Part shown: positions 1 to 8,279 of the stretch, piece after piece
Position numbering within the stretch: position 1 is the first letter of the stretch
Layout of the letters: every line of letters begins with the position of its first letter
Origin: Massilia sp. HP4
Lineage (GTDB): Bacteria; Pseudomonadota; Gammaproteobacteria; Burkholderiales; Burkholderiaceae_D
Assembly: GCF_005222695.1 (NCBI RefSeq)
Contig: NZ_STGG01000021.1
Location: forward strand, 1-64,000
Direction of reading: 5' to 3'
Length of the DNA: 64,000 nt
Notes under the pieces: generated by a model
The model's database searches: none
Told to the model about the DNA's origin: nothing
Seen by the model: only the letters and a program-made list of their open reading frames with translations
Position numbers and translations under genes: made by a program

Positions 1-422
1 TCCATACGATTTGCCAGCATGCCGGCGCTCGGCTGGTCGTCTGCTGCGTCGGCGATGCGGAATGCCGCACGCGCGGTGCGCGCCACCGCTTCCTGGCCCG
101 CAACCAGCTGGCGGATCATCTCTTGCGCGCCCGGCACGTTCGCTTCTTCCTTGATGGTCGACAGCTCGGCGTAGCGCTGGTAGGTGCCCGGTGCGAAGTG
201 GCCCAGGGCGCGGATACGCTCGGCGATGTCGTCCAGCGCGTTCCACAGCTCGGTGTACTGCTCCTGGAACATCACGTGCAGGGTCTGGAACATCGGGCCG
301 GTCACGTTCCAGTGGAAATTGTGGGTCTTCAGGTACAGCATGTAGCTGTCAGCCAAAACGTGCGACAGCGAGTCGACGATTTTTGCGCGGTCTTCGGTGC
401 TGATGCCAATATCGATATTCAT
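1..422 (-). CDS. dps: Dps-family ferritin-like protein (C-terminus beyond window)
   Basis: Dps proteins form 12-subunit cages that oxidise ferrous iron with peroxide, store it, and coat DNA in starved cells. Reading leftward from ATG 420-422, the 140 visible residues start MNIDIGIS. They include HNFHWNVTGPMFQTLHVMF followed by WNALDDIAERIRALG, the His/Asp/Glu ferroxidase-site pattern at the dimer interface that marks the family (about residues 34-70). A GGAGG ribosome-binding site lies just upstream of the ATG. The frame runs off the left edge, so the last few residues of a normal ~150-160 aa protein are missing. It is divergent from the ankyrin-repeat gene across about 240 bp. Family assignment is secure; regulation (OxyR or stationary phase) is inferred from the family, and I found no convincing OxyR motif here. 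Confidence 0.93.
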   Translation of the reverse strand, partial: MNIDIGISTEDRAKIVDSLSHVLADSYMLYLKTHNFHWNVTGPMFQTLHVMFQEQYTELWNALDDIAERIRALGHFAPGTYQRYAELSTIKEEANVPGAQEMIRQLVAGQEAVARTARAAFRIADAADDQPSAGMLANRM

Positions 423-663
423 GTGCTTCCTCCGTAGTCGGTCAGTCATTTCAGTAATGAGTACATGGCGCTGATGTTCGAAAATGCAACAGTGTCATAA
501 CAGCATCAGCTTACCACCTTGGCCGAAAACGCGATGGACGCCATCCGCGTCCTCATCCGTGTCCGCATCTGTGCTTCACCTAACAGTGGGCCTGTCGAGT
601 TCGGCTCTACTATCGGTAACTTATCAACTGTGGCTTTCGACAGCAATCATACAAGAGGATAGT

Positions 664-1710
664 ATGCCCCTTCATGCCGCCATCCGCGCAGGTGACCTTC
701 CCACCGCGACCGAACTGCTCCGCGCCGGCGCCGATCCGGATCGCCGTGACCCCGAGGGCTTCACACCGCTGATGATCGCGGCCGGCTTGGGACAGTCCTA
801 TATGGTGTCGACCCTGCTGGCCGCCGGCGCCGACGTGCTGGCGCTCGATCCCCGCATGGGGGCAAGCGCGCTGCACAAGGCTGCGCAGTCCGGCAATGCC
901 GACGTCATCGGCTTCCTGCTCGATCGCGGCGCCTTCATCGACCAGCAGTCGCCCGTGCTCGGCAACACGGCGCTGATGGACGCGGTGCTGCACAAGCACA
1001 TCAGCGCCGTAGCGCGCCTGCTCGAGCGCGGCGCCAGGCCGGCTATTCAAAATTACTGGTCGCAGACGGCGCTCGACATCGCCAAAGGCGATGGACTGGA
1101 CGCCATCGCGCGCCTGATCGAGGCCAGGATCGCGGCTGATGCTGCGCGGCTTGGCGCCTTGCGCCTGGTCGCGGCGGTCAAGGCCGGCGACCCGGCAGAG
1201 GTCGAGCGCCAGATTGCCGCCGGCGTCCCGCTTGACGAGCAGGTGCCGATGGTCGGCAGCCTTGACGACAACTACACGCCGCTGGGCATCGCGGCCCGTG
1301 AGGGACGGCTGGACATCGCGCGCCTGTTGCTCGACGCCGGCGCCGACGCCAGCCGCATGATCGGCTTGATGGGCGGCACCGCCTTGCACGACGCCACCTA
1401 TTTCGGGCATGCCGACATCGTGCGCCTGCTGGCCGAGCCGCGGCGCGGCGCCACACCCTTGCCCGAACTGGATGCGCAAGGCGCTTATAACGGCCTGTCG
1501 GCGCTGCACGACGCCGTCTGGCAGAACCATGCCGACGCGGTGCGGGCCCTGTGCGATGCCGGCGCGCGCTCAGACCTCAGGGGCCATACGGGAATGACGC
1601 CGCGCGAGCTGGCGCTGTACTACGGCTACGACGACATCGCCGCACTGCTGGCCGACAAGGAGCGCGCGCCCGCCTATCCCACCGACCATCCATCAGGAGA
1701 CCGACTGTGA
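664..1710 (+). CDS. Ankyrin-repeat protein
   Basis: 348-residue protein built almost entirely of ankyrin repeats. At least eight units with the G-x-T-x-L-x-x-A / LLxxGA signature are visible (for example GFTPLMIAAGLGQSYMVSTL, GNTALMDAVLHKHISAVARL and GLSALHDAVWQNHADAVRAL). Ankyrin repeats are protein-binding scaffolds; the partner is unknown. The open frame extends back to 484, but ATG 664 is preferred because AGAGGAT lies 5-10 bases upstream and the repeats begin directly after it (MPLHAAIRAGDL). No signal peptide is seen, so it is probably cytoplasmic. The stop overlaps the start of the epoxide hydrolase gene (GTGA), so the two are translationally coupled. Confidence 0.88.
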   Translation: MPLHAAIRAGDLPTATELLRAGADPDRRDPEGFTPLMIAAGLGQSYMVSTLLAAGADVLALDPRMGASALHKAAQSGNADVIGFLLDRGAFIDQQSPVLGNTALMDAVLHKHISAVARLLERGARPAIQNYWSQTALDIAKGDGLDAIARLIEARIAADAARLGALRLVAAVKAGDPAEVERQIAAGVPLDEQVPMVGSLDDNYTPLGIAAREGRLDIARLLLDAGADASRMIGLMGGTALHDATYFGHADIVRLLAEPRRGATPLPELDAQGAYNGLSALHDAVWQNHADAVRALCDAGARSDLRGHTGMTPRELALYYGYDDIAALLADKERAPAYPTDHPSGDRL

Positions 1711-2837
1711 ACGACGCCATTCGACCGCATCCTTTTGCCATTCCCGAAGCCGACCTGATTGATCTGCGCCAGCGCCTGGCGCGCACGCGCTGGCCCGACA
1801 AGGAAACCGTCGATGACTGGAGCCAAGGCGTGCCGCTGGCCAGGCTGCAGGCGCTGGTCGGGCATTGGCGTGACCGGCACGACTGGCGCGCGACCGAAGC
1901 TCGGCTGAACGCGTTCCAGCCATCGTCGACGACGATCGACGGACTCGATATCCATTTCCTGCACATTCGCTCGCCCGAACCCGGTGCGCTGCCGTTGGTG
2001 ATCACCCATGGCTGGTCGGGATCGGCGATCGAGAACGTGCGGGCCGCGCAGCTGCTGGCCGATCCGCGCGCCCATGGCCATGATCCGCGTGACGCCTTCC
2101 ACGTCGTCCTGCCGTCGATGCCGGGCTTCGGCCTGTCGGGCAAGCCGCGCGCACCCGGCTGGACGCCGGAACGCATCGCGCAAGCATGGGTCGAGCTGAT
2201 GCGCCGGCTGGGCTACGACCAGTTCGTGGCGCAGGGCGGCGACTGGGGGTATTCGATCACCAATGAGCTGGGCGGCATCGGGCTGCCTGCGGTCAAGGCC
2301 GTGCACTTCAATATGTTCCCGGTATTCGAGGGATTGGAAGCACGCGACGCGCAGGAAGAAGAAGGGCTGCGCCGCATCCGTGACTTCCAGCAGGATCATT
2401 CCGGCTACCAGCTCATGCAGATCCAGACCCCGCAGACGATCGGCTATGCGTTGACCGATTCGCCGGCCGGCCAGGCCGCATGGCTGCTCGATCTATACTG
2501 GCGCTGGATGGACCACGATGGCGACCCGACCCATGCCGCGGACATGGACGACATCCTCGACACCATCAGCTGGTATTGGCTGACGGGCACCGCAGCGTCC
2601 TCCGCGCGCATTTACTGGGAAAGCATGAGGACCTTCAAGGAGCGCAAGATCGACGTGCCGGTGGCGTTCAGCCAGTTCCCGCGCGACCTGCACATGGCCA
2701 GCCGGCGCTGGGTGCTGGAGCGCTATCCGACCCTGGTCTATTACAACGATGTCGCCAGGGGTGGCCACTATCCGGCGATGGAGCAGCCTGGTTTGTTCGC
2801 CGACGAGTTGCGCAAGGGCTTTCGCAGCGTGCGCTGA
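1707..2837 (+). CDS. Epoxide hydrolase, EHN-domain alpha/beta hydrolase
   Basis: 376-residue alpha/beta hydrolase with the N-terminal epoxide hydrolase (EHN) domain (about residues 5-110, beginning HPFAIPEADLIDLRQRLA) typical of juvenile-hormone/microsomal-type enzymes. The oxyanion segment HGWSGS and the nucleophile elbow GGDWG, whose Asp is the catalytic nucleophile, are present. GGHYPAMEQP near the C-terminus supplies the catalytic His. The family opens epoxides to diols by way of an alkyl-enzyme ester. The GTG start overlaps the ankyrin gene's stop by three bases and has AGGAGA 7 bases upstream. An in-frame extension to 1551 is rejected because it lies inside the ankyrin gene. Substrate unknown. 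Confidence 0.88.
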   Translation: MNDAIRPHPFAIPEADLIDLRQRLARTRWPDKETVDDWSQGVPLARLQALVGHWRDRHDWRATEARLNAFQPSSTTIDGLDIHFLHIRSPEPGALPLVITHGWSGSAIENVRAAQLLADPRAHGHDPRDAFHVVLPSMPGFGLSGKPRAPGWTPERIAQAWVELMRRLGYDQFVAQGGDWGYSITNELGGIGLPAVKAVHFNMFPVFEGLEARDAQEEEGLRRIRDFQQDHSGYQLMQIQTPQTIGYALTDSPAGQAAWLLDLYWRWMDHDGDPTHAADMDDILDTISWYWLTGTAASSARIYWESMRTFKERKIDVPVAFSQFPRDLHMASRRWVLERYPTLVYYNDVARGGHYPAMEQPGLFADELRKGFRSVR

Positions 2838-2840
2838 ACG

Positions 2841-2862
2841 AAAAGGGGCGCCGCGGCGCCCC
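2841..2862 (-). terminator. Rho-independent terminator of hslO
   Basis: GGGGCGCCGCGGCGCCCC is a perfect 18-nt palindrome, flanked on the plus strand by AAAA at 2841-2844. Read on the minus strand it is a GC hairpin followed by TTTT, about 45 bases past the hslO stop. Confidence 0.7.
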
Positions 2863-2907
2863 CATGCATCGGGATGCGCCGGCACGCGGCCGGCGCGACC
2901 GACTAAC

Positions 2908-3876
2908 TCAGTGCGTACTGCCGCTCGGCGGCATCATGGTCTGCACCGGGCTGTCGCTGGCGAACAGCTGGGCGCAGTCGACCTTGTCGAATGCGTAGTG
3001 CTTGCCGCAGAAATCGCAGTTGATGCCCAGTTCGCCCAGCTCGGTCAGCGCCGATTCGACTTCGTCCTGGCCCAGCATCTTGAGCATATTGCCGACCTTT
3101 TCACGGTTGCAGCTGCAATGGAACTCGGGGTGCACCGGATCGAACACGCGGATGGTCTCTTCCCAGAACAGGCGGTGCAGCAGGGTCGAGATATCGGTCG
3201 ACAGCAGCTCTTCGCGCTTGACGGTCTGGCCCAGCATCGCGGCGCGGTTCCAGGTTTCCAGGTCTTCGGCCTCGCTGGCCTGCCTGGTTTGATCTTCCTT
3301 GCCGCTGTGGCGCGGCAGCTTTTGCAGCAGCAGGCCGCGCGCGACCTGGTCGTCGGCCGCCAGCCACAGGCGGGTGTCCATCTGCTCCGAGCGCAGCATG
3401 TAGTTCTCGATCACGGTCGCCATGTCGTCGCCGTCGAGCGGCACCACGCCCTGGTAGGGCTGCTGGCCCGGCAGCTTGTCGGCCGGGTCGAGCGTGATCA
3501 CGAAACGGCCCTTGCCGTTCACATTGAACAGCTGCGACAGGGTGACGTCGTCCGCGATCTCGACGTCGGGCGCCAGCTTGGCCGTGGCGCGCATGCGCAG
3601 GTCGGCGTCGCACTCGACCACCAGCAGGCGCACCGGGCCATCGCCGTGGATCTGCATCACGATCGAGCCGTTGAACTTGAGGTTGGCCGACAGCAGGGCG
3701 CCGGCCGCCACCATCTCGCCCAGCACCGAGCGCACCGCTTTCGGGTAGCCATGGCGGGCCTGGATCTCGCGCCAGGTGTCCGAAATCTCGACCAGCTCGC
3801 CGCGCACGGCCGCATTGTCGAAGATGAATTTTTGCAGGGTGTCCCTGTTGGTGGTGCCAGTATCCGTAGTCGTCAT
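2908..3876 (-). CDS. hslO: Hsp33 redox-regulated chaperone
   Basis: 322-residue Hsp33. The holdase is activated when oxidation of a C-terminal zinc centre unfolds its linker, protecting proteins during oxidative heat stress. The four zinc cysteines are present as HCSCN and CDFC, about 29 residues apart (C-x-C, C-x2-C) near residues 240-290. The N-terminal substrate-binding domain contains LKFNGSIVMQIHGDGPVRLLVVE. The start is 3 bases after the stop of the upstream carbonic-anhydrase-like gene, so the two form an operon. Length is slightly above the E. coli protein because of short end extensions. Confidence 0.95.
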   Translation of the reverse strand: MTTTDTGTTNRDTLQKFIFDNAAVRGELVEISDTWREIQARHGYPKAVRSVLGEMVAAGALLSANLKFNGSIVMQIHGDGPVRLLVVECDADLRMRATAKLAPDVEIADDVTLSQLFNVNGKGRFVITLDPADKLPGQQPYQGVVPLDGDDMATVIENYMLRSEQMDTRLWLAADDQVARGLLLQKLPRHSGKEDQTRQASEAEDLETWNRAAMLGQTVKREELLSTDISTLLHRLFWEETIRVFDPVHPEFHCSCNREKVGNMLKMLGQDEVESALTELGELGINCDFCGKHYAFDKVDCAQLFASDSPVQTMMPPSGSTH

Positions 3877-3879
3877 TCT

Positions 3880-4404
3880 TTATCCGATTTTCTTGAGCTG
3901 CGTCTTGAACAGCTGGCCGCGCGCCACATAGCCCGCGGCGGTCGCCTCCAGACGAAGCAGGTCTTCTTGTGTCAGTGTCCGCACCACCTTCGCGGGCGAA
4001 CCCAGGATCAGCGAGTGGTCGGGAAATTGCTTGCCTTCCGTGACCAGGGCGCCGGCGCCGACCAGGCATCCCTTGCCGATCCGCGCGCCGTTGAGCACCA
4101 CGGCCTGGATGCCGATCAGCGACCCGTCGCCCACCGTGCAGCCGTGCAGCATGGCCTGGTGGCCGACCGTCACATTCTTGCCGAGCTCGAGCGGGTAGCC
4201 AGGATCGGTGTGCATCACGGTGCCTTCCTGAACATTGCTGCCTTCGCCGATCGTGATGCGCTCGTTGTCGCCGCGCAGGGTGGCGCCGAACCACACCGAG
4301 GCGTTCGCCTCGAGCGTGACCTTGCCCAACACGGTGGCCGTGTCGGCGACAAACGCCGACGGATCGATCTCGGGCGCATGCTCGCCCAGCTGGTAAATCG
4401 CCAT
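3880..4404 (-). CDS. Gamma-carbonic-anhydrase-like hexapeptide-repeat protein
   Basis: 174-residue left-handed beta-helix protein of the YrdA/PaaY gamma-carbonic anhydrase group. Hexapeptide repeats span nearly the whole chain ([40 protein letters not shown]). Metal-ligand histidines are present in VMHTDPG and [10 protein letters not shown]. The ATG at 4402-4404 starts [14 protein letters not shown], the usual N-terminus; an upstream extension to 4470 is less likely. Many such proteins have weak or no carbonic anhydrase activity, and some are thioesterases, so the reaction is uncertain. Operon with hslO. Confidence 0.85.
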   Translation of the reverse strand: MAIYQLGEHAPEIDPSAFVADTATVLGKVTLEANASVWFGATLRGDNERITIGEGSNVQEGTVMHTDPGYPLELGKNVTVGHQAMLHGCTVGDGSLIGIQAVVLNGARIGKGCLVGAGALVTEGKQFPDHSLILGSPAKVVRTLTQEDLLRLEATAAGYVARGQLFKTQLKKIG

Positions 4405-4528
4405 GGATGTGCTCGCGGAGGATGGAAATGGCGCTATTTTACCGTTCCCGGCGCCCGTCCATACCCCCATGCCACGCCTTGAAGTCCGGCAGATGGGGCC
4501 GCGGCGCAGGAATTCAACCGCCGGGCCG

Positions 4529-4534
4529 TATAAT
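4529..4534 (+). promoter_or_regulatory. -10 box for the alpha/beta hydrolase gene
   Basis: Perfect TATAAT 35 bases before ATG 4570. No good -35 element at the right spacing. The ACGTACGTAC stretch just downstream would lie in the leader. Confidence 0.5.
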
Positions 4535-4569
4535 CCTGCGAACGTACGTACTAATAGTATTGGAGATGC

Positions 4570-5463
4570 ATGAAAGCCTCACGTTCCGAATTCCTTACCG
4601 TGCGCGGCCTGCGCATGCATGTGCGCCACTGGGGCTCCCCAGACGCGCCCAAGCTGTTCATGCTGCACGGCTGGATGGACGTATCGGCCTCGTTCCAGTT
4701 CATGGTCGATTGCCTGCAGGGAGACTGGCACGTGATCGCGCCCGACTGGCGCGGCTTCGGCCAGAGCGAGCGCTCGGGCGTTGACACCTACTGGTTCCCC
4801 GACTATGTGGCCGACCTCGAGGTGCTGCTCGACCATTATGCGCCAGGGCAGGCGGTCAACCTGCTGGGCCACAGCATGGGCGGCAATATCGCCGGCATCT
4901 ATGCCGGCGCGCGGCCGCAGCGCATCGCGAAGCTGGTCAACCTGGAAGGTTTTGGTTTACCGACCACCCGGCCGGCGCAGTATCCGGGGCGCGTGGCCAG
5001 GTGGCTCGATGAATTGCGTGACCCACCCGAGATGCGCGGCTACGCCAGCCTGGATGAAGTCGCCGCGCGGCTGCGCAAGACCAATCCGCGCCTGGCGCCG
5101 GAACGTGCCGCCTTCCTGGCCGCCCACTGGGCCGAGCAGGACCGCGACGGCCAATGGAAGATCCTGGGCGACCCGGCCCATAAAATGAGCTCGCCGCTGC
5201 TGTACCATGTCGACGAAATCATGGCCTGCTGGAGCGCGATCGCGGCGCCGGTGCTGTGGGTCGAGGCCGAAGAGACCGATATGTGGCGCTGGATGGGCGC
5301 GCGCGACCAGGCGCGCGCCGAAGTGGACCGCCGGATGACTTATCTGAAGCAGGTGACGCCGCGCATGGTGCCGCAGGCAGGGCATATGCTGCACCACGAC
5401 CAGCCGGAACTGCTGGCAAACATGGTCGAGGAATTCCTCGCAACAGCCCAACAACAGGAATGA
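4570..5463 (+). CDS. Alpha/beta-fold hydrolase
   Basis: 297-residue single-domain alpha/beta hydrolase. Visible motifs are the oxyanion region LHGWMDVS, the nucleophile elbow GHSMGG (catalytic Ser about residue 101) and a C-terminal GHMLHHDQP supplying the His. No signal peptide. TTGGAGATGC gives a ribosome-binding site just before the ATG. Substrate not recognisable; the family includes esterases, lipases and C-C hydrolases. The next gene starts 7 bases after its stop, so the two are probably cotranscribed. Confidence 0.85.
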   Translation: MKASRSEFLTVRGLRMHVRHWGSPDAPKLFMLHGWMDVSASFQFMVDCLQGDWHVIAPDWRGFGQSERSGVDTYWFPDYVADLEVLLDHYAPGQAVNLLGHSMGGNIAGIYAGARPQRIAKLVNLEGFGLPTTRPAQYPGRVARWLDELRDPPEMRGYASLDEVAARLRKTNPRLAPERAAFLAAHWAEQDRDGQWKILGDPAHKMSSPLLYHVDEIMACWSAIAAPVLWVEAEETDMWRWMGARDQARAEVDRRMTYLKQVTPRMVPQAGHMLHHDQPELLANMVEEFLATAQQQE

Positions 5464-5469
5464 TGGGGA

Positions 5470-6651
5470 ATGGACGGTACGGTTGTCAGGGTTACATTGT
5501 CGCTGATCGGGCCGAGCATCATGCTGGTGTTCGGCCTGGCATTCGCAGGCGCCTGGTCGATCGACAGGCAACGGCCTTATCTGCTTCTGCTGGCGTTGAC
5601 CTGCCTGCTGTTCACGCTGGGTGCGGTGTCGCAGATCCTGTACTGGCCGCGCGATACGGGCCTGAATGCCATGGTCTCGGGGACGCTGTATACGGCGGCC
5701 GTCCTGCTGGCGGCACAGGCAATCCTGCTGCGATCCGGGCGGGCGCTTCCCTGGCCCTGGTACCCGGTACTGCTCGCCGGATTCATGGCACTGATGGCTT
5801 ACTTCTTCTACGTGGATCGCAATCTGCTGGCGCGCGTGTATATCCAGAACTTCGGTTACGGGCTCATCTTGCTGGCAGCGGCGCTGCGCCTCAGGACCGC
5901 AACGGGCAAGCGGCACGTGGACCGCATCCTGTTCTGGGTACTGCTGGCTTTTGCGCTCCACTTCTTCCCGAGGACGCTGATGACGATGGGCTTTTCAGCC
6001 CCGATCGGGGAACGTCCCTTCGCCAACTCCGTGTTCTGGCAAACGCTGCAGCTTTCGCTGGCCGTGCTGGGCGCCGGCCTGGCACTGGCCATCTTCGCGG
6101 CCGCCTGTTCAGACCTTCTTGAAGATGTGCGACGCGAGCGCAATACGGATCCGCTCACGGGGACCCTGAACCGCCGCGGCTTCGACGATGCCGTTGCCGC
6201 AAAGCTGAAGAAGCTGGGAGGGCCCGCTTCGCTGGTGCTGTGCGATGTCGACCATTTCAAGCGTATCAACGATCTTCATGGCCATGACGCCGGTGATGCC
6301 GTCCTTAGGATGCTGGGGCGGCTGTTGCTCGATAGCGCAGGCAGCGATGACGCCGTGGGCCGGTTTGGCGGAGAAGAATTCGTGGTCTTTCTCCCTGCCA
6401 CCGGCCTGCAGGAAGCGATGGCCTGCGCCGAGAGGCTAAGGGCCACCGTGGCCGGCCACCCGTTTCCGCACCTCCAGGACGGCCAGATGGTCACCGCCAG
6501 CTTCGGCGTGGCCGAACTCAGGCCAGGCGAGCCGTGGGAGAGCCTGTTCAAGCGCGCCGATACCGGCCTGTACGCGGCAAAGAACGCGGGCCGGAATCGT
6601 ACCGTGGCCGCGGACCCGCCGGCAGGTGCGATGGCCGCGCAAGCGACGTGA
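5470..6651 (+). CDS. Membrane-anchored diguanylate cyclase (GGDEF), I-site lost
   Basis: 393-residue protein. About seven hydrophobic helices in residues 1-210 form a membrane sensor region, followed by a GGDEF domain (about 230-380). The active-site loop is GRFGGEEF, with DPLTGTLNRRGFD and CDVDHFKRINDLHGHDAGD also intact, so synthesis of cyclic-di-GMP from two GTP is expected. The product-inhibition RxxD motif, five residues before GGEEF, reads GSDD. The arginine is therefore missing and feedback inhibition is probably absent. No EAL domain. Likely the second gene of a two-gene transcript with the hydrolase. Confidence 0.9.
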   Translation: MDGTVVRVTLSLIGPSIMLVFGLAFAGAWSIDRQRPYLLLLALTCLLFTLGAVSQILYWPRDTGLNAMVSGTLYTAAVLLAAQAILLRSGRALPWPWYPVLLAGFMALMAYFFYVDRNLLARVYIQNFGYGLILLAAALRLRTATGKRHVDRILFWVLLAFALHFFPRTLMTMGFSAPIGERPFANSVFWQTLQLSLAVLGAGLALAIFAAACSDLLEDVRRERNTDPLTGTLNRRGFDDAVAAKLKKLGGPASLVLCDVDHFKRINDLHGHDAGDAVLRMLGRLLLDSAGSDDAVGRFGGEEFVVFLPATGLQEAMACAERLRATVAGHPFPHLQDGQMVTASFGVAELRPGEPWESLFKRADTGLYAAKNAGRNRTVAADPPAGAMAAQAT

Positions 6652-6770
6652 TTGACGTTGTAATCACACCTCATCCCCAATAGATAAATTGCCGGTAGGC
6701 AACTGCTGTGCTACAGTCGGTTCCCGAGCGTGCGCCAGTCCGGTCGCACCATAGACCGACAGGATTCACG

Positions 6771-7469
6771 ATGGCTTACCGAGGCGCCAGCGCGCTCGTC
6801 GCAGGCCTGCTGCTCGCAGGCTGCGCCATTCCCTATAGCCCGGTTCCCGTGGCAAGCAACTTCCCCAGCACGCAGCAGGCCAAGGTGCAGGCCGCGGCCC
6901 ACTGGGGCGTGATCGCGCGCCATATGGCGACCGAGCTGGGGCCGACCCTGAAGACGGCGCCGAGCCGCTCGCTGTACGTGGAGCCGTTGCAAACGTCCAC
7001 CTTCAGCAAGGGCGTCAAATCGCACCTGGTCACGGCCCTGGTCAACGATGGCTTCGTGGTGGTCAAGAATCCGGCGCCGGGGGCGCTCAAGATCGAGCTC
7101 GACACACAGGTGGTCGCGTTCTCGGCCGACCGTCCGCAATACCGCTACACCGGCTTGCCGACCGCGCTGGCCAGCGGCGCCTGGGTCTTGACCAGCATCC
7201 AGCACAGCCCTGAATGGCTGCTCACGGCCGGCCTGTACGGCTACGACGCCCATCGCTGGTTCACCGCCCAGTTCGCGCCGGGCGATACGCCGAAGACCGA
7301 GATGATCGTCACCGTGTCGGTGGCCGACGAGCAGCGCTACTATGCGCGCAACACCTCGGTGTACTACACCAATGACGAGGACGTGTCGCTGTACGACGCC
7401 GCCCTGGCCGCGAAACTCGCGCCGCCGCCGGTGCAGACCGTCAAAACCTTTGCAGTCAAGGACCATTGA
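6771..7469 (+). CDS. Putative lipoprotein, unknown function
   Basis: 232 residues. An N-terminal signal peptide ends in the lipobox LLLAGC, with Cys near residue 18, so the protein should be lipid-anchored. The rest is soluble, with no recognised catalytic motif. ATG 6771 is chosen over the longer frame from 6708 because it places the hydrophobic segment correctly. It overlaps or abuts the FlgO-like lipoprotein gene, suggesting a paired outer-membrane function. Confidence 0.7.
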   Translation: MAYRGASALVAGLLLAGCAIPYSPVPVASNFPSTQQAKVQAAAHWGVIARHMATELGPTLKTAPSRSLYVEPLQTSTFSKGVKSHLVTALVNDGFVVVKNPAPGALKIELDTQVVAFSADRPQYRYTGLPTALASGAWVLTSIQHSPEWLLTAGLYGYDAHRWFTAQFAPGDTPKTEMIVTVSVADEQRYYARNTSVYYTNDEDVSLYDAALAAKLAPPPVQTVKTFAVKDH

Positions 7470-7477
7470 GCCCAAGC

Positions 7478-8017
7478 ATGCGACTACCGAACCTTTCCGC
7501 ATGCGTGCTGGGCCTGGCCATCGTGCTGGGCGGCTGCGCCTTCGAGCCGACCAATTACACCTCGGTGGCCGCGAACGATTTCGTCGCCGCCAACTACCGC
7601 GCCGCCGATGCGCTGCAGGCCCAGTTGCAGGGCAAGCTCACCGGCAACCAGCCGCTGATCATGGCCACGCTGGTCAATATCGACGCGCTCGAACACAGTT
7701 CGATGCTGGGCCGCGTGGTGTCCGAACAGATCGCCACCCGCCTGGCCCAGACCGGCTTGCCGGTGCTCGAAATGAAGCTGCGCAACAGCGTCTACCTGAA
7801 GCGCAACCAGGGCGAATTGATGCTCACCCGCGAGCTGGGTGAAGTGGCCGGCACGCACAACGCGCAGGCCGTGGTGGTCGGTTCCTACGCCGAGACGCGC
7901 GATACGATCTTCATCAACGTCAAGGTGATCCAGCCGACGACCAACCTGGTGCTGGCGGGGCATGACTATGTGCTGGCAAAGCAGGGGACGATCCGCTCAA
8001 TGCTGGTGCCGGATTGA
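7478..8017 (+). CDS. FlgO-family outer-membrane lipoprotein
   Basis: 179 residues. A lipoprotein signal (lipobox VLGGC) is followed by a FlgO-like domain, about residues 40-175 (ALQAQLQGKLTGNQPLIMAT, then LARTGLPVLEMKLRNSVYLK-like and VVGSYAETRDTIFINVKVI segments). In Vibrio FlgO is an outer-membrane protein needed for motility, but no flagellar genes lie nearby. Two starts are possible: TTG 7466, overlapping the previous stop, and ATG 7478. ATG is preferred because AAGGA is only 3 bases before the TTG. The 3' end overlaps a converging hypothetical gene. Confidence 0.75.
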   Translation: MRLPNLSACVLGLAIVLGGCAFEPTNYTSVAANDFVAANYRAADALQAQLQGKLTGNQPLIMATLVNIDALEHSSMLGRVVSEQIATRLAQTGLPVLEMKLRNSVYLKRNQGELMLTRELGEVAGTHNAQAVVVGSYAETRDTIFINVKVIQPTTNLVLAGHDYVLAKQGTIRSMLVPD

Positions 8018-8279
8018 TCACCCGGCGCACGATTTCCGGCAGCTGATTGTGCAGCCAGCGTAGCTGCGCTTCTTCCAGCGGTTCCGACGCCCGCGCCAGC
8101 AGGGCGAGCCGGTCCAGCACATCCGGGGCAATCCCGAATGCGCCTCCATCCCCGAGCGCAAGTACGAAACGCTGCGCCAGCGGGCCGACCGGCCCGCCCC
8201 GGGCGCGGTACCGCTGCAGCTCGCCCATCAAATACTGGGCAAGGGCAGGCGCAGCCGCATCAGGCCTGGCCGGCAGCAT
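7920..8279 (-). CDS. Small hypothetical protein overlapping two neighbours
   Basis: 119-residue frame starting at ATG 8277-8279, inside the last 20 bases of the nitronate monooxygenase gene. It covers the otherwise empty 8018-8259 and runs about 98 bases into the convergent FlgO-like gene. The middle (QRYRARGGPVGPLAQRFVLA to LRWLHNQLPEIVRRVIN) is helical and looks like real protein rather than a shadow; the Pro/Ser/Ala tail may not be. No family recognised. Probably coexpressed with the monooxygenase gene if real. Confidence 0.5.
   Translation of the reverse strand: MLPARPDAAAPALAQYLMGELQRYRARGGPVGPLAQRFVLALGDGGAFGIAPDVLDRLALLARASEPLEEAQLRWLHNQLPEIVRRVINPAPALSGSSPALPAHSHAPPAPGWSSAGSP

Noticed and set aside
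423..663. OxyR-type site between dps and the ankyrin gene
   Set aside because: Tetranucleotides at 11-bp spacing near 634-672 do not match the consensus well enough.
2749..4482. 577-codon plus-strand frame across hslO and the carbonic-anhydrase-like gene
   Set aside because: Antisense shadow; both minus-strand genes have full motif sets.
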